Source of the DNA: Shinella curvata
GTDB lineage: Bacteria; Pseudomonadota; Alphaproteobacteria; Rhizobiales; Rhizobiaceae
Assembly (NCBI RefSeq): GCF_022899935.1
Contig: NZ_JALJCJ010000003.1
Span: 299,045 to 353,623, forward strand
DNA length: 54,579 nucleotides
Direction: 5' to 3'
Part shown: in pieces, positions 16,825-26,405 of the stretch
Layout of the letters: every line of letters begins with the position of its first letter
Position numbering within the stretch: position 1 is the first letter of the stretch
Notes under the pieces: generated by a model
Database searches by the model: none
What the model was told of the DNA's origin: nothing
What the model saw: the letters and a program-made list of their open reading frames with translations, nothing else
Translations under genes and position numbers: made by a program

Positions 16825-17553
16825 TTACTCGGACGCGTCGGCGACATTGCCCGCGACGACCGACGTCGACGTGTCGTCCTTCGGGCGCTCGCCTTCCGGC
16901 TGGGAGCCGGTCGCGATGTAGTAGATGGTTTCGGCGATGTTGGTCGCATGGTCGCCGATGCGCTCGATGTTCTTGGCGCAGAACAGGAGATGCGTGCAGG
17001 GCGTGATGTTGCGCGGATCTTCCATCATGTAGGTCAAGAGTTCGCGGAACAGCGAGGTGTAGATCGCATCGATCTCGTCGTCGCGCTCGCGAATGGCCTT
17101 GGCCTTGTCCACCGAGCGGGTGGCGAAGACATCGAGCACTTCCTTGAGCTGCATCAGCGCCAGTTCGGCGAGATGCTCGAGGCCACGGGCAAGCTTGCGG
17201 GGCATGCCCGAGCTCTGCACGGCGATGACGCGCTTGGCGGTGTTCTTGCCGAGATCGCCGACACGCTCCAGTTCGGCCGCGATGCGGATCGTGCCCATGA
17301 TTTCGCGCAGGTCGGCCGCCATCGGCTGGCGCTTGGCGATGGTGACGATCGCCTTCTCGTTGATCTGGCGCTCGGCATTGTCGAGGATGACGTCCTCGGA
17401 AATGACCTTCTGGGCCAGCGCCACGTCGGTGGAGACCAGGGCGCGGACGGAATCCGCCACCATCTGCTCGGCTGTGCCGCCCATTTCGGAAATGCGGCGG
17501 GAGAGGTACTTCAGTTCTTCGTCGTAGATCGAAACAATATGGGTCGATGACAT
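16825..17553 (-). CDS. phoU: Phosphate transport system accessory protein PhoU
   Basis: Peripheral protein that relays PstSCAB transport status to PhoR and represses the regulon when phosphate is plentiful. The 242-residue protein has two repeated three-helix PhoU domains. Metal-binding type motifs are visible in each: LERVGDLGKN near residue 95 and NIERIGDHATNIAE near 190. It lies between pstB (50 bases upstream) and phoB (21 bases downstream). Confidence 0.95.
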   Translation of the reverse strand: MSSTHIVSIYDEELKYLSRRISEMGGTAEQMVADSVRALVSTDVALAQKVISEDVILDNAERQINEKAIVTIAKRQPMAADLREIMGTIRIAAELERVGDLGKNTAKRVIAVQSSGMPRKLARGLEHLAELALMQLKEVLDVFATRSVDKAKAIRERDDEIDAIYTSLFRELLTYMMEDPRNITPCTHLLFCAKNIERIGDHATNIAETIYYIATGSQPEGERPKDDTSTSVVAGNVADASE

Positions 17554-17603
17554 CGTTCTGTCCTTAATACACGCGGTTTTCAGGAAGCCTGGCGACGAGA
17601 ACG

Positions 17604-18419
17604 TCAGCCGAAGCGGCCCATGATGTAGTCCTGCGTGCGCTGGTCATCCGGGTTGGTGAACATCTTGTCGGTGTCGTTCTCCTCGACGAGGTTGCCGAGG
17701 TGGAACATGGCGGTGCGCTGCGAAACGCGGGCCGCCTGCTGCATGGAGTGCGTCACGATCACAATGGTGAAGTTGGCGCGAAGCTCGTGGATGAGCTCCT
17801 CGACCTTGGCCGTCGCGATCGGGTCGAGCGCCGAGCAGGGCTCGTCCATCAGGATGACCTCGGGGCTGACGGCAACGGCGCGTGCGATGCACAGGCGCTG
17901 CTGCTGGCCGCCGGAGAGGCCTGTGCCGCCTTCATGCAGGCGATCCTTCACCTCGTTCCAGAGGCCGGCCTTCTGCAGGCTCTTCTCCACGATGGCATCC
18001 ATGTCGGACTTCGACTTGGCAAGACCGTGGATGCGCGGACCGTAGGCGACGTTCTCGTAGATCGACTTCGGGAACGGGTTCGGCTTCTGGAAGACCATGC
18101 CAACACGGGCGCGCAGTTCGACGACGTCGATATTCGGATCGTAGATATCGTCCGTATCCAGCGTGATGCGGCCGGTGACGCGGCAGCCGTCGATCGTGTC
18201 GTTCATGCGGTTCAGCGTGCGCAGGAAGGTCGACTTGCCGCAGCCCGACGGGCCGATCAGCGCCGTCACGGTGTTTTCGCGGACGTTCAGGTTGACGTCG
18301 TAGAGGGCACGCTTCTCGCCGTAATAGACCGAAACGTCCTTGCCGATCATCTTGTAGGAAATGTCATTCATTTTCTTGTCCAGCGCTTTCTCGACTGCGG
18401 CTTCTGACATCATGTTCAT
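17604..18419 (-). CDS. pstB: Phosphate ABC transporter ATP-binding protein PstB
   Basis: Energises high-affinity phosphate uptake. The 271-residue protein has Walker [10 protein letters not shown] at residues 56-64, the signature LSGGQQQR, Walker [14 protein letters not shown], and the switch histidine in IVTHSMQQA. The ATG at 18419 was chosen because AAGGACC precedes it and the longer frame would overlap the pstA 3' end. It follows pstA closely. Confidence 0.96.
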   Translation of the reverse strand: MNMMSEAAVEKALDKKMNDISYKMIGKDVSVYYGEKRALYDVNLNVRENTVTALIGPSGCGKSTFLRTLNRMNDTIDGCRVTGRITLDTDDIYDPNIDVVELRARVGMVFQKPNPFPKSIYENVAYGPRIHGLAKSKSDMDAIVEKSLQKAGLWNEVKDRLHEGGTGLSGGQQQRLCIARAVAVSPEVILMDEPCSALDPIATAKVEELIHELRANFTIVIVTHSMQQAARVSQRTAMFHLGNLVEENDTDKMFTNPDDQRTQDYIMGRFG

Positions 18420-18432
18420 AGGATCGGTCCTT

Positions 18433-19761
18433 CTACCAGCGCCGTTCGAAACGGCGGCGCAACAGGATGGCGCCAACATTCATGAGGATGAGGAAGATGA
18501 GGAGCACCATGATGGCGCCAGACGTGCGCTCCACGAAGGCACGCTCGGCCTCGTTCGCCCACATGTAGATCTGTACCGGCAGAGCCGTGGAGGGGTCCAG
18601 CGGCGTTCCGGGAATGTCGGCGACGAAGGCGACCATGCCGATGAGCAGCAGCGGTGCGGTTTCGCCGAGCGCATGCGCCAGACCGATGATCGTGCCCGTC
18701 AGGATGCCCGGCATGGCGAGCGGCAGAACGTGGTGGAACACGGTCTGCATCTTCGATGCGCCGAGACCAAGCGCGGCCGAGCGGATCGACGGCGGCACGG
18801 CCTTGAGGGCAGCGCGGGTCGCGATGATGATCGTCGGCAGCGTCATCAGCGTCAGCACCAGGCCACCGACGAGGGCTGCCGAGCGGGGGAAGCCCGCGAA
18901 GTTGACGAAGACGGCGAGGCCGAGCAGACCGTAGACGATCGACGGCACGGCGGCGAGGTTGTTGATGTTCACCTCGATCAGATCCGTGAAACGGTTCTTC
19001 GGGGCGAATTCCTCGAGATAGATCGAGGCGGCAACACCGATGGGCAGCGAGAGCACGAGCACGATCAGCATCATGTAGAGCGAACCGACGACGGCGACGC
19101 CGAGGCCTGCCGCTTCCGGACGGCTCGATGCGCCGTTGACGAAGAGGCCGGTGTTGAAGTGCTTGGAGAGCGCGCCGCTTTCGACGAGCGTGTTCATCCA
19201 GCCGACCTGCTTGTCGGAGATCTTGCGGTTGTTTTCCGCCACCGAGAGGTCGATCTGGCCCTTGAAGGCCGAGTCGAGATCGCCGTGGGCGAGGAAGGTT
19301 ACCGTCTGCGTGGTGCCGATGATCGCCGGATTGGCGACGACCATGTCACGGAACTGTGTGCGAACGCTGTCCGAGATCATGCCGTTGACGGCCTTGAGGC
19401 CGGCACGGTCATCCTCGGCAACGCCGAGAACCTTGGCGAGCGCATTGCGGGCAACGACCGGATAATTGGCCGAGACCAGCTTCTGCGGGTTGGTGGCGCG
19501 TTCGTTGTTCTTGTCGATGACCTGTTCGGAAAACTCGACCGGGATGGTGATCATCGACTGCTGGAATGCGGTGTAGCCCTTGGAGACGACCGAAAACAGC
19601 AGGAGGAACAGGAAGAGCAGACCGAAGGCGATCGCTGCCATGCCGAAGAGGCGGAAGCGGCGTTCGGCGGCATAGCGACGGCGAAGACCGATATCGCGGC
19701 GCTCGGGTTTGGCGGAGACGCCAAGGGTAGCCATCGAAGGGCTCGTGGAGACCTGGCTCAT
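18433..19761 (-). CDS. pstA: Phosphate ABC transporter permease PstA
   Basis: Integral membrane subunit of the phosphate importer. The 442-residue protein is longer than E. coli PstA because it has one N-terminal membrane segment (about residues 42-62) and a large periplasmic insertion before the core permease helices (from about 208). The EAA-type loop appears as [24 protein letters not shown]. The start at 19761 overlaps the pstC stop as ATGA, indicating coupling; the longer frame would intrude into pstC. Confidence 0.94.
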   Translation of the reverse strand: MSQVSTSPSMATLGVSAKPERRDIGLRRRYAAERRFRLFGMAAIAFGLLFLFLLLFSVVSKGYTAFQQSMITIPVEFSEQVIDKNNERATNPQKLVSANYPVVARNALAKVLGVAEDDRAGLKAVNGMISDSVRTQFRDMVVANPAIIGTTQTVTFLAHGDLDSAFKGQIDLSVAENNRKISDKQVGWMNTLVESGALSKHFNTGLFVNGASSRPEAAGLGVAVVGSLYMMLIVLVLSLPIGVAASIYLEEFAPKNRFTDLIEVNINNLAAVPSIVYGLLGLAVFVNFAGFPRSAALVGGLVLTLMTLPTIIIATRAALKAVPPSIRSAALGLGASKMQTVFHHVLPLAMPGILTGTIIGLAHALGETAPLLLIGMVAFVADIPGTPLDPSTALPVQIYMWANEAERAFVERTSGAIMVLLIFLILMNVGAILLRRRFERRW

Positions 19762-21242
19762 TCGTACTGCTCCCGGTATTTGCGCACGATGTAAAGGGCG
19801 TAGATGTTCAGGCAAAGCGTGATGAAGAACAGCGTGATGCCGAGGGCGAAGGCCACCAGCGTCTGCGGCGAGGTGAACTCAAGGTCACCCGTCAGCTGGT
19901 TGACGATCTTGACGGTCACGGTCGTCATCGGCTCGAAGGGGTTGAGCTGCATGCGGGCCGCAACACCGGCTGCAAGCACCACGATCATGGTCTCGCCGAC
20001 GGCGCGCGAGGCGGTCATCAGCAATGCGCCGACGATGCCCGGAAGTGCTGCCGGCAGGATGACGCGCTTGATCGTTTCCGAACGCGTGGCACCGAGACCG
20101 AGCGAACCGTCACGAAGCGCCCGCGGCACGGCGGTGATGATGTCGTCCGACAGCGAGGAAACGTAAGGGATCAGCATGATGCCCATGACGAAACCGGCCG
20201 TCAGAACGCTCTGCGCCTGGATGAAGTTCGAGTAGTTGCCGGTGACGAGGCCGTTCAGCTGTGCGGAGATATCGCGCAGGAACGGACCGACCGTCACGAG
20301 GGCGAAGAAGCCGTAGACGATGGTCGGGATGCCGGCGAGCACTTCGAGCAGGGGCTTGGCCACCGAGCGGACGTGACGCGAGGCATATTCCGACATGTAG
20401 ATGGCGGCGAAGAGACCGACCGGCACGGCCACCAGCATGGCGACGAAGCCGATATAGAGCGTGCCGGCAAGCAGCGGGATCAGGCCGAACTGGCCGGCGG
20501 AGGCCGTCGCACCGGCGGCGGCGAAACGCGGATCCCAGACCGTGCCGAAGAAGAACTCCCAGGCCGGCACCATGTTGAAGAAGTGCACGGCCTCGGTGAA
20601 CATCGAGGCGACGATGCCGACCGTCGTGAGGATGGCGATCGACGAGGCGGCGATGAGACCGACCAGCATCATGCCTTCGACGCGGTTGCGGGCGCGAAAC
20701 TTCGGCGCGATCGAACGGTAGGAGAGGAAGGCACCGGCCGTGGCCACCACGATCGCGAGGATCGACAGCAGGGTGCTGCTCGTATTCGTCATGCGGTTGA
20801 GGTCGTCGGCCGACTTCAGCATGTAGGGCGCGGGCTCTGCAGCGACCGGCACACCCTTGCTGGCGAGCACGTCGCGGGCGGCGGCACCGTCCTTGAACAA
20901 GGCCTCGCGCTCTTCCGCCGTCAGCACCTTGAAGCCGCGGGCAATGGCCGAGATCATGTTGTAGTTGAGGTTCTGCGTGGCCTGCGGCTCGGCCTTCACC
21001 TCTTCAGGGAAGCCGGCGCGGATGGTCGAGTTGACATAGATCGGGCTCGCGATGACCCAGACGAACACGACGACAACCGCCGGCAGAATGGCCCACAGGG
21101 CAACGAAGGAGCCGTAGTAACCCGGCCGCGAATGCAGGCTGGAAAGCTTGCCGCCGGCAAGCGCGTTCGCGCGCCAGCTGCCAATAAAATAGCCCACCGC
21201 GCCGATCACGGCGACGACGAGCAGAAGAAGGGAAATACTCAT
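19758..21242 (-). CDS. pstC: Phosphate ABC transporter permease PstC
   Basis: Second membrane subunit of the importer. The 494-residue protein is also enlarged at the N-terminus, with membrane helices near residues 3-20 and 45-66, a periplasmic stretch to about 160, then the permease core. The EAA-like loop is SLGLGATRSETIKRVILPAALPGI. The start at 21242 follows GGGAGAG at a normal distance and is preferred over an ATG 14 codons upstream. A strong stem-loop separates it from pstS. Confidence 0.93.
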   Translation of the reverse strand: MSISLLLLVVAVIGAVGYFIGSWRANALAGGKLSSLHSRPGYYGSFVALWAILPAVVVVFVWVIASPIYVNSTIRAGFPEEVKAEPQATQNLNYNMISAIARGFKVLTAEEREALFKDGAAARDVLASKGVPVAAEPAPYMLKSADDLNRMTNTSSTLLSILAIVVATAGAFLSYRSIAPKFRARNRVEGMMLVGLIAASSIAILTTVGIVASMFTEAVHFFNMVPAWEFFFGTVWDPRFAAAGATASAGQFGLIPLLAGTLYIGFVAMLVAVPVGLFAAIYMSEYASRHVRSVAKPLLEVLAGIPTIVYGFFALVTVGPFLRDISAQLNGLVTGNYSNFIQAQSVLTAGFVMGIMLIPYVSSLSDDIITAVPRALRDGSLGLGATRSETIKRVILPAALPGIVGALLMTASRAVGETMIVVLAAGVAARMQLNPFEPMTTVTVKIVNQLTGDLEFTSPQTLVAFALGITLFFITLCLNIYALYIVRKYREQYE

Positions 21243-21315
21243 TGAGGAAACTCTCCCGGCGAGATCATCCGCGGTGTCATTCATGCGACGGGCGAAAATC
21301 GCCCGGAAGTGAAGC

Positions 21316-21343
21316 GGCCGGCGCGTTGGAAAGCGCGCCGGCC
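21316..21343 (-). other. Strong stem-loop between pstS and pstC
   Basis: A perfect 10-bp GC stem (GGCCGGCGCG at 21316-21325 with 21334-21343), 8-base loop and no T-tract, lies just after the pstS stop. Such structures often protect the 3' end of a binding-protein mRNA and lower expression of the downstream permease genes. Confidence 0.65.
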
Positions 21344-21351
21344 AACGTCAA

Positions 21352-22386
21352 TTACATGATCTTGCCGTCAACGAAGGCCTTGCGGACTTCTTCACGCTCG
21401 GCATCCGGAGCCGGAACGAGGCCGTATTCAGCCAGCGGGCTGTCGGGGCCGATCATGTCGTCGCTCGTGAAGAACTCGACATATTCCTTCAGACCCGGGA
21501 TAACGCCGAGGTGTGCCTTCTTGACGTAGAAGAACAGCGGGCGCGAAACCGGGTATTCGCCCGAAGCGATCGTCTCGGTGGACGGAACGATGCCGCTTAC
21601 GGTCGCAACCTTCAGCTTGTCGGCGTTGTTTTCGTAGAAGGACAGGCCGAATACGCCCAGACCCGTCTTGTTGGCGGCGATGCGGGCCAGCGTTTCGGTG
21701 TAGTCGCCGTCGATGTCGACAGCCAGGCCATCCTTGCGAACGGCGATGCACTTGGCATGCTGTTCCTTTTCGTCGGCAACGGCAGCCTTGATCACGTCGA
21801 GAGCGCCGGTGGCCTTGCAGCCTGCAGCCAGCATCTTCTCGTCGAAGACTTCACGGGTGCCGTGCTTTTCGCCCGGGATGTAGGCGGCGATTTCAGCGTC
21901 CGGCAGGTCCTTATTGACTTCCGACCACTTCTTGTTCGGGTTGGCGACGAGCTTGCCGTCGACGACGATTTCAGCGGCGAGCGCGAGGTAGAGGTCCTTC
22001 GGCTCGAGCTTCAGGTCGGCATTGCCGGCGTCGGTTGCGAAGACGATGCCGTCGTAGCCGATCTTGACTTCCTGGATCTCGGTGACGCCGGCTGCCTTGC
22101 AGGCTTCGATTTCACTATCCTTCATCGCACGCGAAGCGTTGGCGATGTCGAGGGTCTCCGGGCCGACGCCCTTGCAGAATTCCTTGAGGCCGCCGCCCGT
22201 GCCGCCGGATTCGACGATCGGGGTCTTGAAGTCGGGGAAGGTCTCGCCGAACGTCTCGGCGACGATCTTGGCGTAGGGAAGAACGGTGGACGAGCCGGCG
22301 ATCTGGACCTGATCGCGCGCAACGGCAACGCCTGCGAATGCGGCGGAGGCAACGAGCGCCGCGAGGGTGAGCTTAAGAGATTTCAT
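21352..22386 (-). CDS. pstS: Phosphate-binding protein PstS
   Basis: Periplasmic high-affinity phosphate receptor for PstCAB. The 344-residue precursor has a clear signal peptide (MKSLKLTLAALVASAAFAGVAVA, cut after about residue 23). The binding-pocket motifs are IAGSSTVLPYA, ESGGTGGGLKEFC and GIVFATDAGNADL. PGEKHGTREVFDEKML fits the longer PstS type of Rhizobiales and marine bacteria. It is preceded by a possible Pho box and followed by a strong stem-loop before pstC. Confidence 0.94.
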   Translation of the reverse strand: MKSLKLTLAALVASAAFAGVAVARDQVQIAGSSTVLPYAKIVAETFGETFPDFKTPIVESGGTGGGLKEFCKGVGPETLDIANASRAMKDSEIEACKAAGVTEIQEVKIGYDGIVFATDAGNADLKLEPKDLYLALAAEIVVDGKLVANPNKKWSEVNKDLPDAEIAAYIPGEKHGTREVFDEKMLAAGCKATGALDVIKAAVADEKEQHAKCIAVRKDGLAVDIDGDYTETLARIAANKTGLGVFGLSFYENNADKLKVATVSGIVPSTETIASGEYPVSRPLFFYVKKAHLGVIPGLKEYVEFFTSDDMIGPDSPLAEYGLVPAPDAEREEVRKAFVDGKIM

Positions 22387-22481
22387 CTGGGTTCTCCCGA
22401 AGAGGACGTGTGTGGAAAGCGCTGTTCTTGCGCTGTCTGCCGTTGACCGGCGGCTCTTCTCTAACCCCCGGACGCCCTCTC

Positions 22482-22513
22482 TTTTATGTCAGTTTCGCGA
22501 AACATTTGTGACA
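22482..22513 (-). promoter_or_regulatory. Possible Pho box upstream of pstS
   Basis: Read on the minus strand, ATGTCACAAATG lies near the right end and CTGACATAAAAG near the left end of this block, flanking a TTTCGCGAAA palindrome. The first half matches about 12 of 18 positions of the PhoB consensus (CTGTCATAAATCTGTCAY). It lies about 100-125 bases before pstS. Placement fits; the match is imperfect. Confidence 0.4.
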
Positions 22514-22575
22514 TGCCAAACACCTGAAAACGCTCACGAATTTTCAGAGAAACGACAAAGCGGCGTCCCTTTATG

Positions 22576-23871
22576 TCAAAAACGCACGGTAAAGACCGTG
22601 CCCTTGCCCACCTCGGACTTCACCACCAGGCGTGCCCGGTGGCGGGTCAGGATGTGCTTGACGATGGCAAGACCGAGCCCTGTGCCCTTCTTGGACCGGC
22701 TGGCTTCCACGTTAACCCGGTAGAAACGTTCGGTGATGCGCGGGACATGTTCGGGTGGGATACCCGGACCATAGTCGGTGACCGACAACTCGACCGGCGC
22801 ATCGCTGCCGCCCGTCAGCGCCACATGCACCCGCTTGCCCTCCTGGCCATATTTGCAGGCGTTCTCGATCAGGTTCTCCATAACCTCGACCAGCTCGTCG
22901 CGGTCGCCATTGACCATGACGGCGTGCTTCGGCAGGTCGAGGGCGATCTCGACGCCGAGGTCGCCGGCAAGCGGCTGCAAACTGTCGCGCACATGGGCGA
23001 TCAGCGGCACGAGGTCCACCGTCTGGTCGGGCGTGAGGTTCGAACGCAGCTCAAGGCGCGACAGGGAGAGAAGGTCGTCGACGAGACGGCTCATGCGCGT
23101 CGCCTGCTCATGCATGATGCCGAGGAAGCGCTCATGCGCCTTCACGTCGTTCTTCGCCGGCCCCTGCAGGGTCTCGATGAAGCCGCGCAGCGAGGCGAGC
23201 GGGGTGCGCAGTTCATGGCTGGCATTGGCGATGAAATCCGAGCGCATGCGGTCGATGCGACGCGCCTGGGAAACGTCACGGAATGTCAGGAGCCACAGCG
23301 GCTCGCCGGTCTTTTCGGCAAGCGGCGCGATACGCACGACATAGACGGTTTCCGATGGCAGGCGCTCGGCATGTTCCGTCTCGCGCGGCTGGCCAGCGGC
23401 GATCGCATCCCGCACCATATCGAGGATTCCTGGGGCGCGGATGCGTCCGGCGAGATCGCTGTCCTTGGGAATGACACCGAATATGGCCTCGGCCGCGCGG
23501 TTCTGCAGTTTTATGGTTTCCCTGCCGGAGAGCAGGATAGCGGGTGCATCTAGCGCGCCGAGCACCGCCGAAATGGCGGCGAGCTCAATTTTCTGCGGGT
23601 CGAAGAGCGGCTCGACGGCGACCGGGACGACAGCCGTCGCCATGGTCCTGCCCGTCTCGATCATCCGCCTGTCCGTACGCAGCAGGCCGGCAATGACCAG
23701 AAGCAGAACCGTGAAGGACACCCAGCCGAGATGAAGACCCGCAAGCCACATCATGAAGCCGACAAAGACCGCGGAGGCGATCAGAACCCGCACGCCCCAC
23801 AGTTGCGCTGCCAGCCAGCCGAAACCCGTCCGCTGATCCGAAACCGCCACCCATTCCCTCGCAAGCATCAT
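22576..23871 (-). CDS. phoR: Phosphate regulon sensor histidine kinase PhoR
   Basis: Membrane sensor kinase partner of PhoB. From the chosen start the protein has 431 residues: two membrane helices (about 27-46 and 50-64), a PAS-like domain (about 95-200), then the HisKA site FIANASHELRTPL with H219. The HATPase domain carries the N box NLIENACKYG, G1 DYGPGIP and G2 KGTGLGLAIVKH. The ATG at 23871 (or the next codon) was chosen because GGAGG lies directly before it; an in-frame ATG at 23916 has no visible ribosome binding site. The short N-terminus fits a kinase that listens to PstSCAB-PhoU rather than to a periplasmic ligand. Confidence 0.92.
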   Translation of the reverse strand: MMLAREWVAVSDQRTGFGWLAAQLWGVRVLIASAVFVGFMMWLAGLHLGWVSFTVLLLVIAGLLRTDRRMIETGRTMATAVVPVAVEPLFDPQKIELAAISAVLGALDAPAILLSGRETIKLQNRAAEAIFGVIPKDSDLAGRIRAPGILDMVRDAIAAGQPRETEHAERLPSETVYVVRIAPLAEKTGEPLWLLTFRDVSQARRIDRMRSDFIANASHELRTPLASLRGFIETLQGPAKNDVKAHERFLGIMHEQATRMSRLVDDLLSLSRLELRSNLTPDQTVDLVPLIAHVRDSLQPLAGDLGVEIALDLPKHAVMVNGDRDELVEVMENLIENACKYGQEGKRVHVALTGGSDAPVELSVTDYGPGIPPEHVPRITERFYRVNVEASRSKKGTGLGLAIVKHILTRHRARLVVKSEVGKGTVFTVRF

Positions 23872-24014
23872 ATCCTCCGCGCCTCCACCGATTCTGGAGG
23901 AATAGCGCGACTTCATGACATGTTTTTCACGGCCGGCTTGAATTCGCAATGCGGTTATGGCCACCTTCCGATTTACGCCGCGTGAGGCGCATGCACTATC
24001 CGAAGGAGTGGACC

Positions 24015-24896
24015 ATGGCGGAAAAAGCCGAAAGCCGTGCAGTGGAACTGGATATCCACGGCAAGAAACGGGTGTTCGACATCGACGATCCTAAGCTGCC
24101 CGATTGGATCGACGACAAGGCCTTCGGCTCGAACGACTATCCCTATGAGAAGAAACTCGACAACAGCGAATACGAGAAGACGCTGAAACTTCTGCAGATC
24201 GAGCTGGTGAAGGTGCAGTTCTGGCAGCAGAAAACGGGCACACGCATCATGAGCGTGTTCGAAGGACGCGACGCCGCGGGCAAGGGAGGCGCCATCCACG
24301 CCACGATGTCCTACATGAACCCGCGCTCCGCACGCATCGTGGCACTGACCAAGCCGACGGAAACCGAACAAGGCCAGTGGTACTTCCAGCGTTACGTCTC
24401 AACCTTCCCGACGGCGGGGGAGTTCGTGCTGTTCGACCGCTCCTGGTACAACCGTGCGGGTGTCGAACCGGTCATGGGCTTCTGCAAGCCGGAGGAATAT
24501 GAGAAATTCCTGAAGGAAGCGCCGCGCTTCGAGAAGATGATCACATCCGAGGGCATCCATCTTTTCAAGTTCTGGCTCGATCTCGGCCGCGAAATGCAGC
24601 TCAAGCGCTTCCACGACCGCCGGCATGATCCGTTGAAGGTCTGGAAGCTCTCGCCGATGGACATCGCCGCCCTCAATAAATGGGGCGACTACACGCAGAA
24701 GCGCGACCGGATGCTGAAGGAGACACATACGGACCACGCGCCCTGGACGGTGATCCGCGCCAACGACAAGCGCCGCGCCCGCATCAACCTGATCCGCCAC
24801 ATTCTCAAGACGCTCGACTACGAGGGCAAGGACAAACAGGCGATCGGCGACATCGACGACAAGATCGTCGGGGCGGGCCCTGGTTTTGTGAAGTAA
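24015..24896 (+). CDS. ppk2: Polyphosphate kinase 2 (PPK2)
   Basis: Transfers phosphate between polyphosphate and nucleoside diphosphates. The 293-residue one-domain protein has Walker [10 protein letters not shown] near residues 85-93, Walker B-like [12 protein letters not shown] near 141-152, and the lid-region sequence [14 protein letters not shown] near 205-218, all typical of class I PPK2. The ATG at 24015 follows AAGGAG and is preferred to the frame's earlier start in the phoR upstream region. It diverges from phoR, placing polyphosphate metabolism beside the phosphate regulon. Confidence 0.93.
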   Translation: MAEKAESRAVELDIHGKKRVFDIDDPKLPDWIDDKAFGSNDYPYEKKLDNSEYEKTLKLLQIELVKVQFWQQKTGTRIMSVFEGRDAAGKGGAIHATMSYMNPRSARIVALTKPTETEQGQWYFQRYVSTFPTAGEFVLFDRSWYNRAGVEPVMGFCKPEEYEKFLKEAPRFEKMITSEGIHLFKFWLDLGREMQLKRFHDRRHDPLKVWKLSPMDIAALNKWGDYTQKRDRMLKETHTDHAPWTVIRANDKRRARINLIRHILKTLDYEGKDKQAIGDIDDKIVGAGPGFVK

Positions 24897-24905
24897 ACCG
24901 GCGGC

Positions 24906-26051
24906 CTATTCGCCCGGCTGGATGCGGACGGCATAGAGATTGACGCTCGCATCCCCGCCGGTGACGTCGCTGTTGAGAAGGATATGGCCGGGCTCGCTCG
25001 GCGAGAGCGAGCGATCGAACTCGACCTGAAACAGGAGGTCGGTGCGCTCGGACACGGTAAAGCGGTGACGGCCGCAGCCGCCCATGCTGGAGAAGTCGCA
25101 CTCCACCGAGACCTGTACCGGCTTGTCGCCCACCGCCTGGACCGTCAGCGCGACCGTCGAGGTCTTGCCGCCCATTTCGTTCAGCACGTCGGGCGAAACC
25201 TCGATGCGCAGCGCGCCGTCGCGTTCCGGATTGGTGGAGGTCACGCGAACCGCCGGTCCCTCATTCGTGCTGACCGCTTCAAAGCGGGCGGCCGTACTTG
25301 CCGAAAGCTTCGCGGTATCCCCCGGGGAAAAGATCTGACGCCAATCGGCGGAGAAGCGGCTCTGGGTATCGAGCGCCTTCTTGATCGGATCCTCGCCGGA
25401 AAAATCCTCTCCCGAAACGGTGGCCGGCGGGGTTGAATCGTCCGCGCCGTTCTGCAGGTCCCTCAGAAGGCCGCTCGTCTCGACCCACCAGGCAAGGGCT
25501 CCGAAGGCCGCGACCAGCGTGGCGACAACGAGCAGGAAGGAGAACAGGCGCCCACGGCGCTTGCGGGCCTTGGCCACACGCTCCGGCCGAAAATCGGAAG
25601 CTTCATTGACAGTGGTGCTTGCGGCGGGTGGCTTGGCACCCTTGGCAAAGCCGTCACCGCGCTCGGGACGGATGGCGCCGATATCGCTCGTATCGCCGCC
25701 CGCACCGGGCCGGACTTCGGCCCTTGGCTCCGCATCAGGCGTCTTCTCGGCCCGCACGTCGCGTTCGGCACGCAGCACCGGCTCCGGATGCGCCTCGACG
25801 GTTGGCTCGACGCGAACCTCCCGGACGGGCGCCGGCGTCACGGCGGCGCGCTCTTCCGCCTCGATTTCGTGGATGGTCGCCTCCAGGCGATGGCGCTGGG
25901 CGGCAATAGTTTCGGGATCGTTGATCTCCTGCTTGCGCAGGCCCGCCTCCAGCGCGTTGCGCGCTGACTGGTAGATGCGCGCCCGAACTTCGGCATTCGC
26001 ACGTTCAGAGCGCGCCAGCGCGTTTCTGATTGCCGTTTCCAGTCCGCTCAC
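24906..26051 (-). CDS. Hypothetical single-pass membrane protein
   Basis: A 381-residue protein without a recognised enzyme motif. The order is: an N-terminal helical, possibly coiled-coil region (residues 1-65, rich in Glu/Arg/Ala), then a Pro/Glu/Arg-rich low-complexity linker (66-160). A basic stretch KARKRRGRLFSF precedes one membrane helix at about 172-190, and a C-terminal domain of about 190 residues would lie outside the inner membrane. That domain looks beta-rich and contains two cysteines (VECDFSSMGGCG). Related proteins are conserved hypotheticals in rhizobia. It converges on ppk2 with 9 bases between stops. Function unknown. Confidence 0.75.
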   Translation of the reverse strand: MSGLETAIRNALARSERANAEVRARIYQSARNALEAGLRKQEINDPETIAAQRHRLEATIHEIEAEERAAVTPAPVREVRVEPTVEAHPEPVLRAERDVRAEKTPDAEPRAEVRPGAGGDTSDIGAIRPERGDGFAKGAKPPAASTTVNEASDFRPERVAKARKRRGRLFSFLLVVATLVAAFGALAWWVETSGLLRDLQNGADDSTPPATVSGEDFSGEDPIKKALDTQSRFSADWRQIFSPGDTAKLSASTAARFEAVSTNEGPAVRVTSTNPERDGALRIEVSPDVLNEMGGKTSTVALTVQAVGDKPVQVSVECDFSSMGGCGRHRFTVSERTDLLFQVEFDRSLSPSEPGHILLNSDVTGGDASVNLYAVRIQPGE

Positions 26052-26405
26052 ATGAGACCCTTCTGCGGGAGCCGCCAGACGAAGCGACCATGATTCATCT
26101 GTGGAAAGACCTGTGCTTTCCGACTTTTGTTAGGTTTTGCGTAACGTTTGCCGCACCTTTGCGCAAGCCTTCCCGCTCAAAGGGGCGACCTTGACCGGGG
26201 AAAAGCCGGCAGGGAAATGCCAGCAAGGCCCTGCGCAAGCCTTCCGGGCGGCGCAACGTTTCGCGACGCTCGCGTTCTGGCAGCGCACGCAACAAAGCCT
26301 GCGGCATATCCGAAACGGGACCGCGATCCCTCTTTTCAGCACAAGTTCGTACTGCTATTGTTTTGACGTTTTCGTAAACGTCAAAATTGGATCTGGATTT
26401 CCTTC
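26052..26405. other. Intergenic region before the nitronate monooxygenase gene
   Basis: About 350 bases without a convincing gene. It holds a 14-base direct repeat TGCGCAAGCCTTCC at 26160-26173 and 26232-26245 (72 bases apart) of unknown meaning, and a long palindrome at 26361-26386 listed separately. Small frames here have no homology I recognise. Confidence 0.45.
26361..26386. promoter_or_regulatory. Palindromic operator TTGACGT/ACGTCAA before the nitronate monooxygenase gene
   Basis: Two perfect 11-base arms (TTTTGACGTTT and its complement) flank TCGT. The structure ends 19 bases before the start codon. Its half-sites TTGACGT and ACGTCAA are the same as those at 31089-31104 before the acyl-CoA ligase gene. 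It can also be read as two overlapping operators. LiuR- or FadR-like regulators of acyl-CoA catabolism use similar sites in proteobacteria. Confidence 0.65.

Noticed and set aside
16099-19794. Long plus-strand frames of 477-483 residues opposite phoB, phoU, pstB and pstA
   Set aside because: They are antisense shadows of well-supported genes in high-G+C DNA; their Arg/Gly/Asp/His-rich products match no family and have no ribosome binding sites.
26160-26245. 14-base direct repeat TGCGCAAGCCTTCC, 72 bases apart
   Set aside because: Only two copies, no associated inverted repeat or gene; not enough to call an iteron or attachment site.
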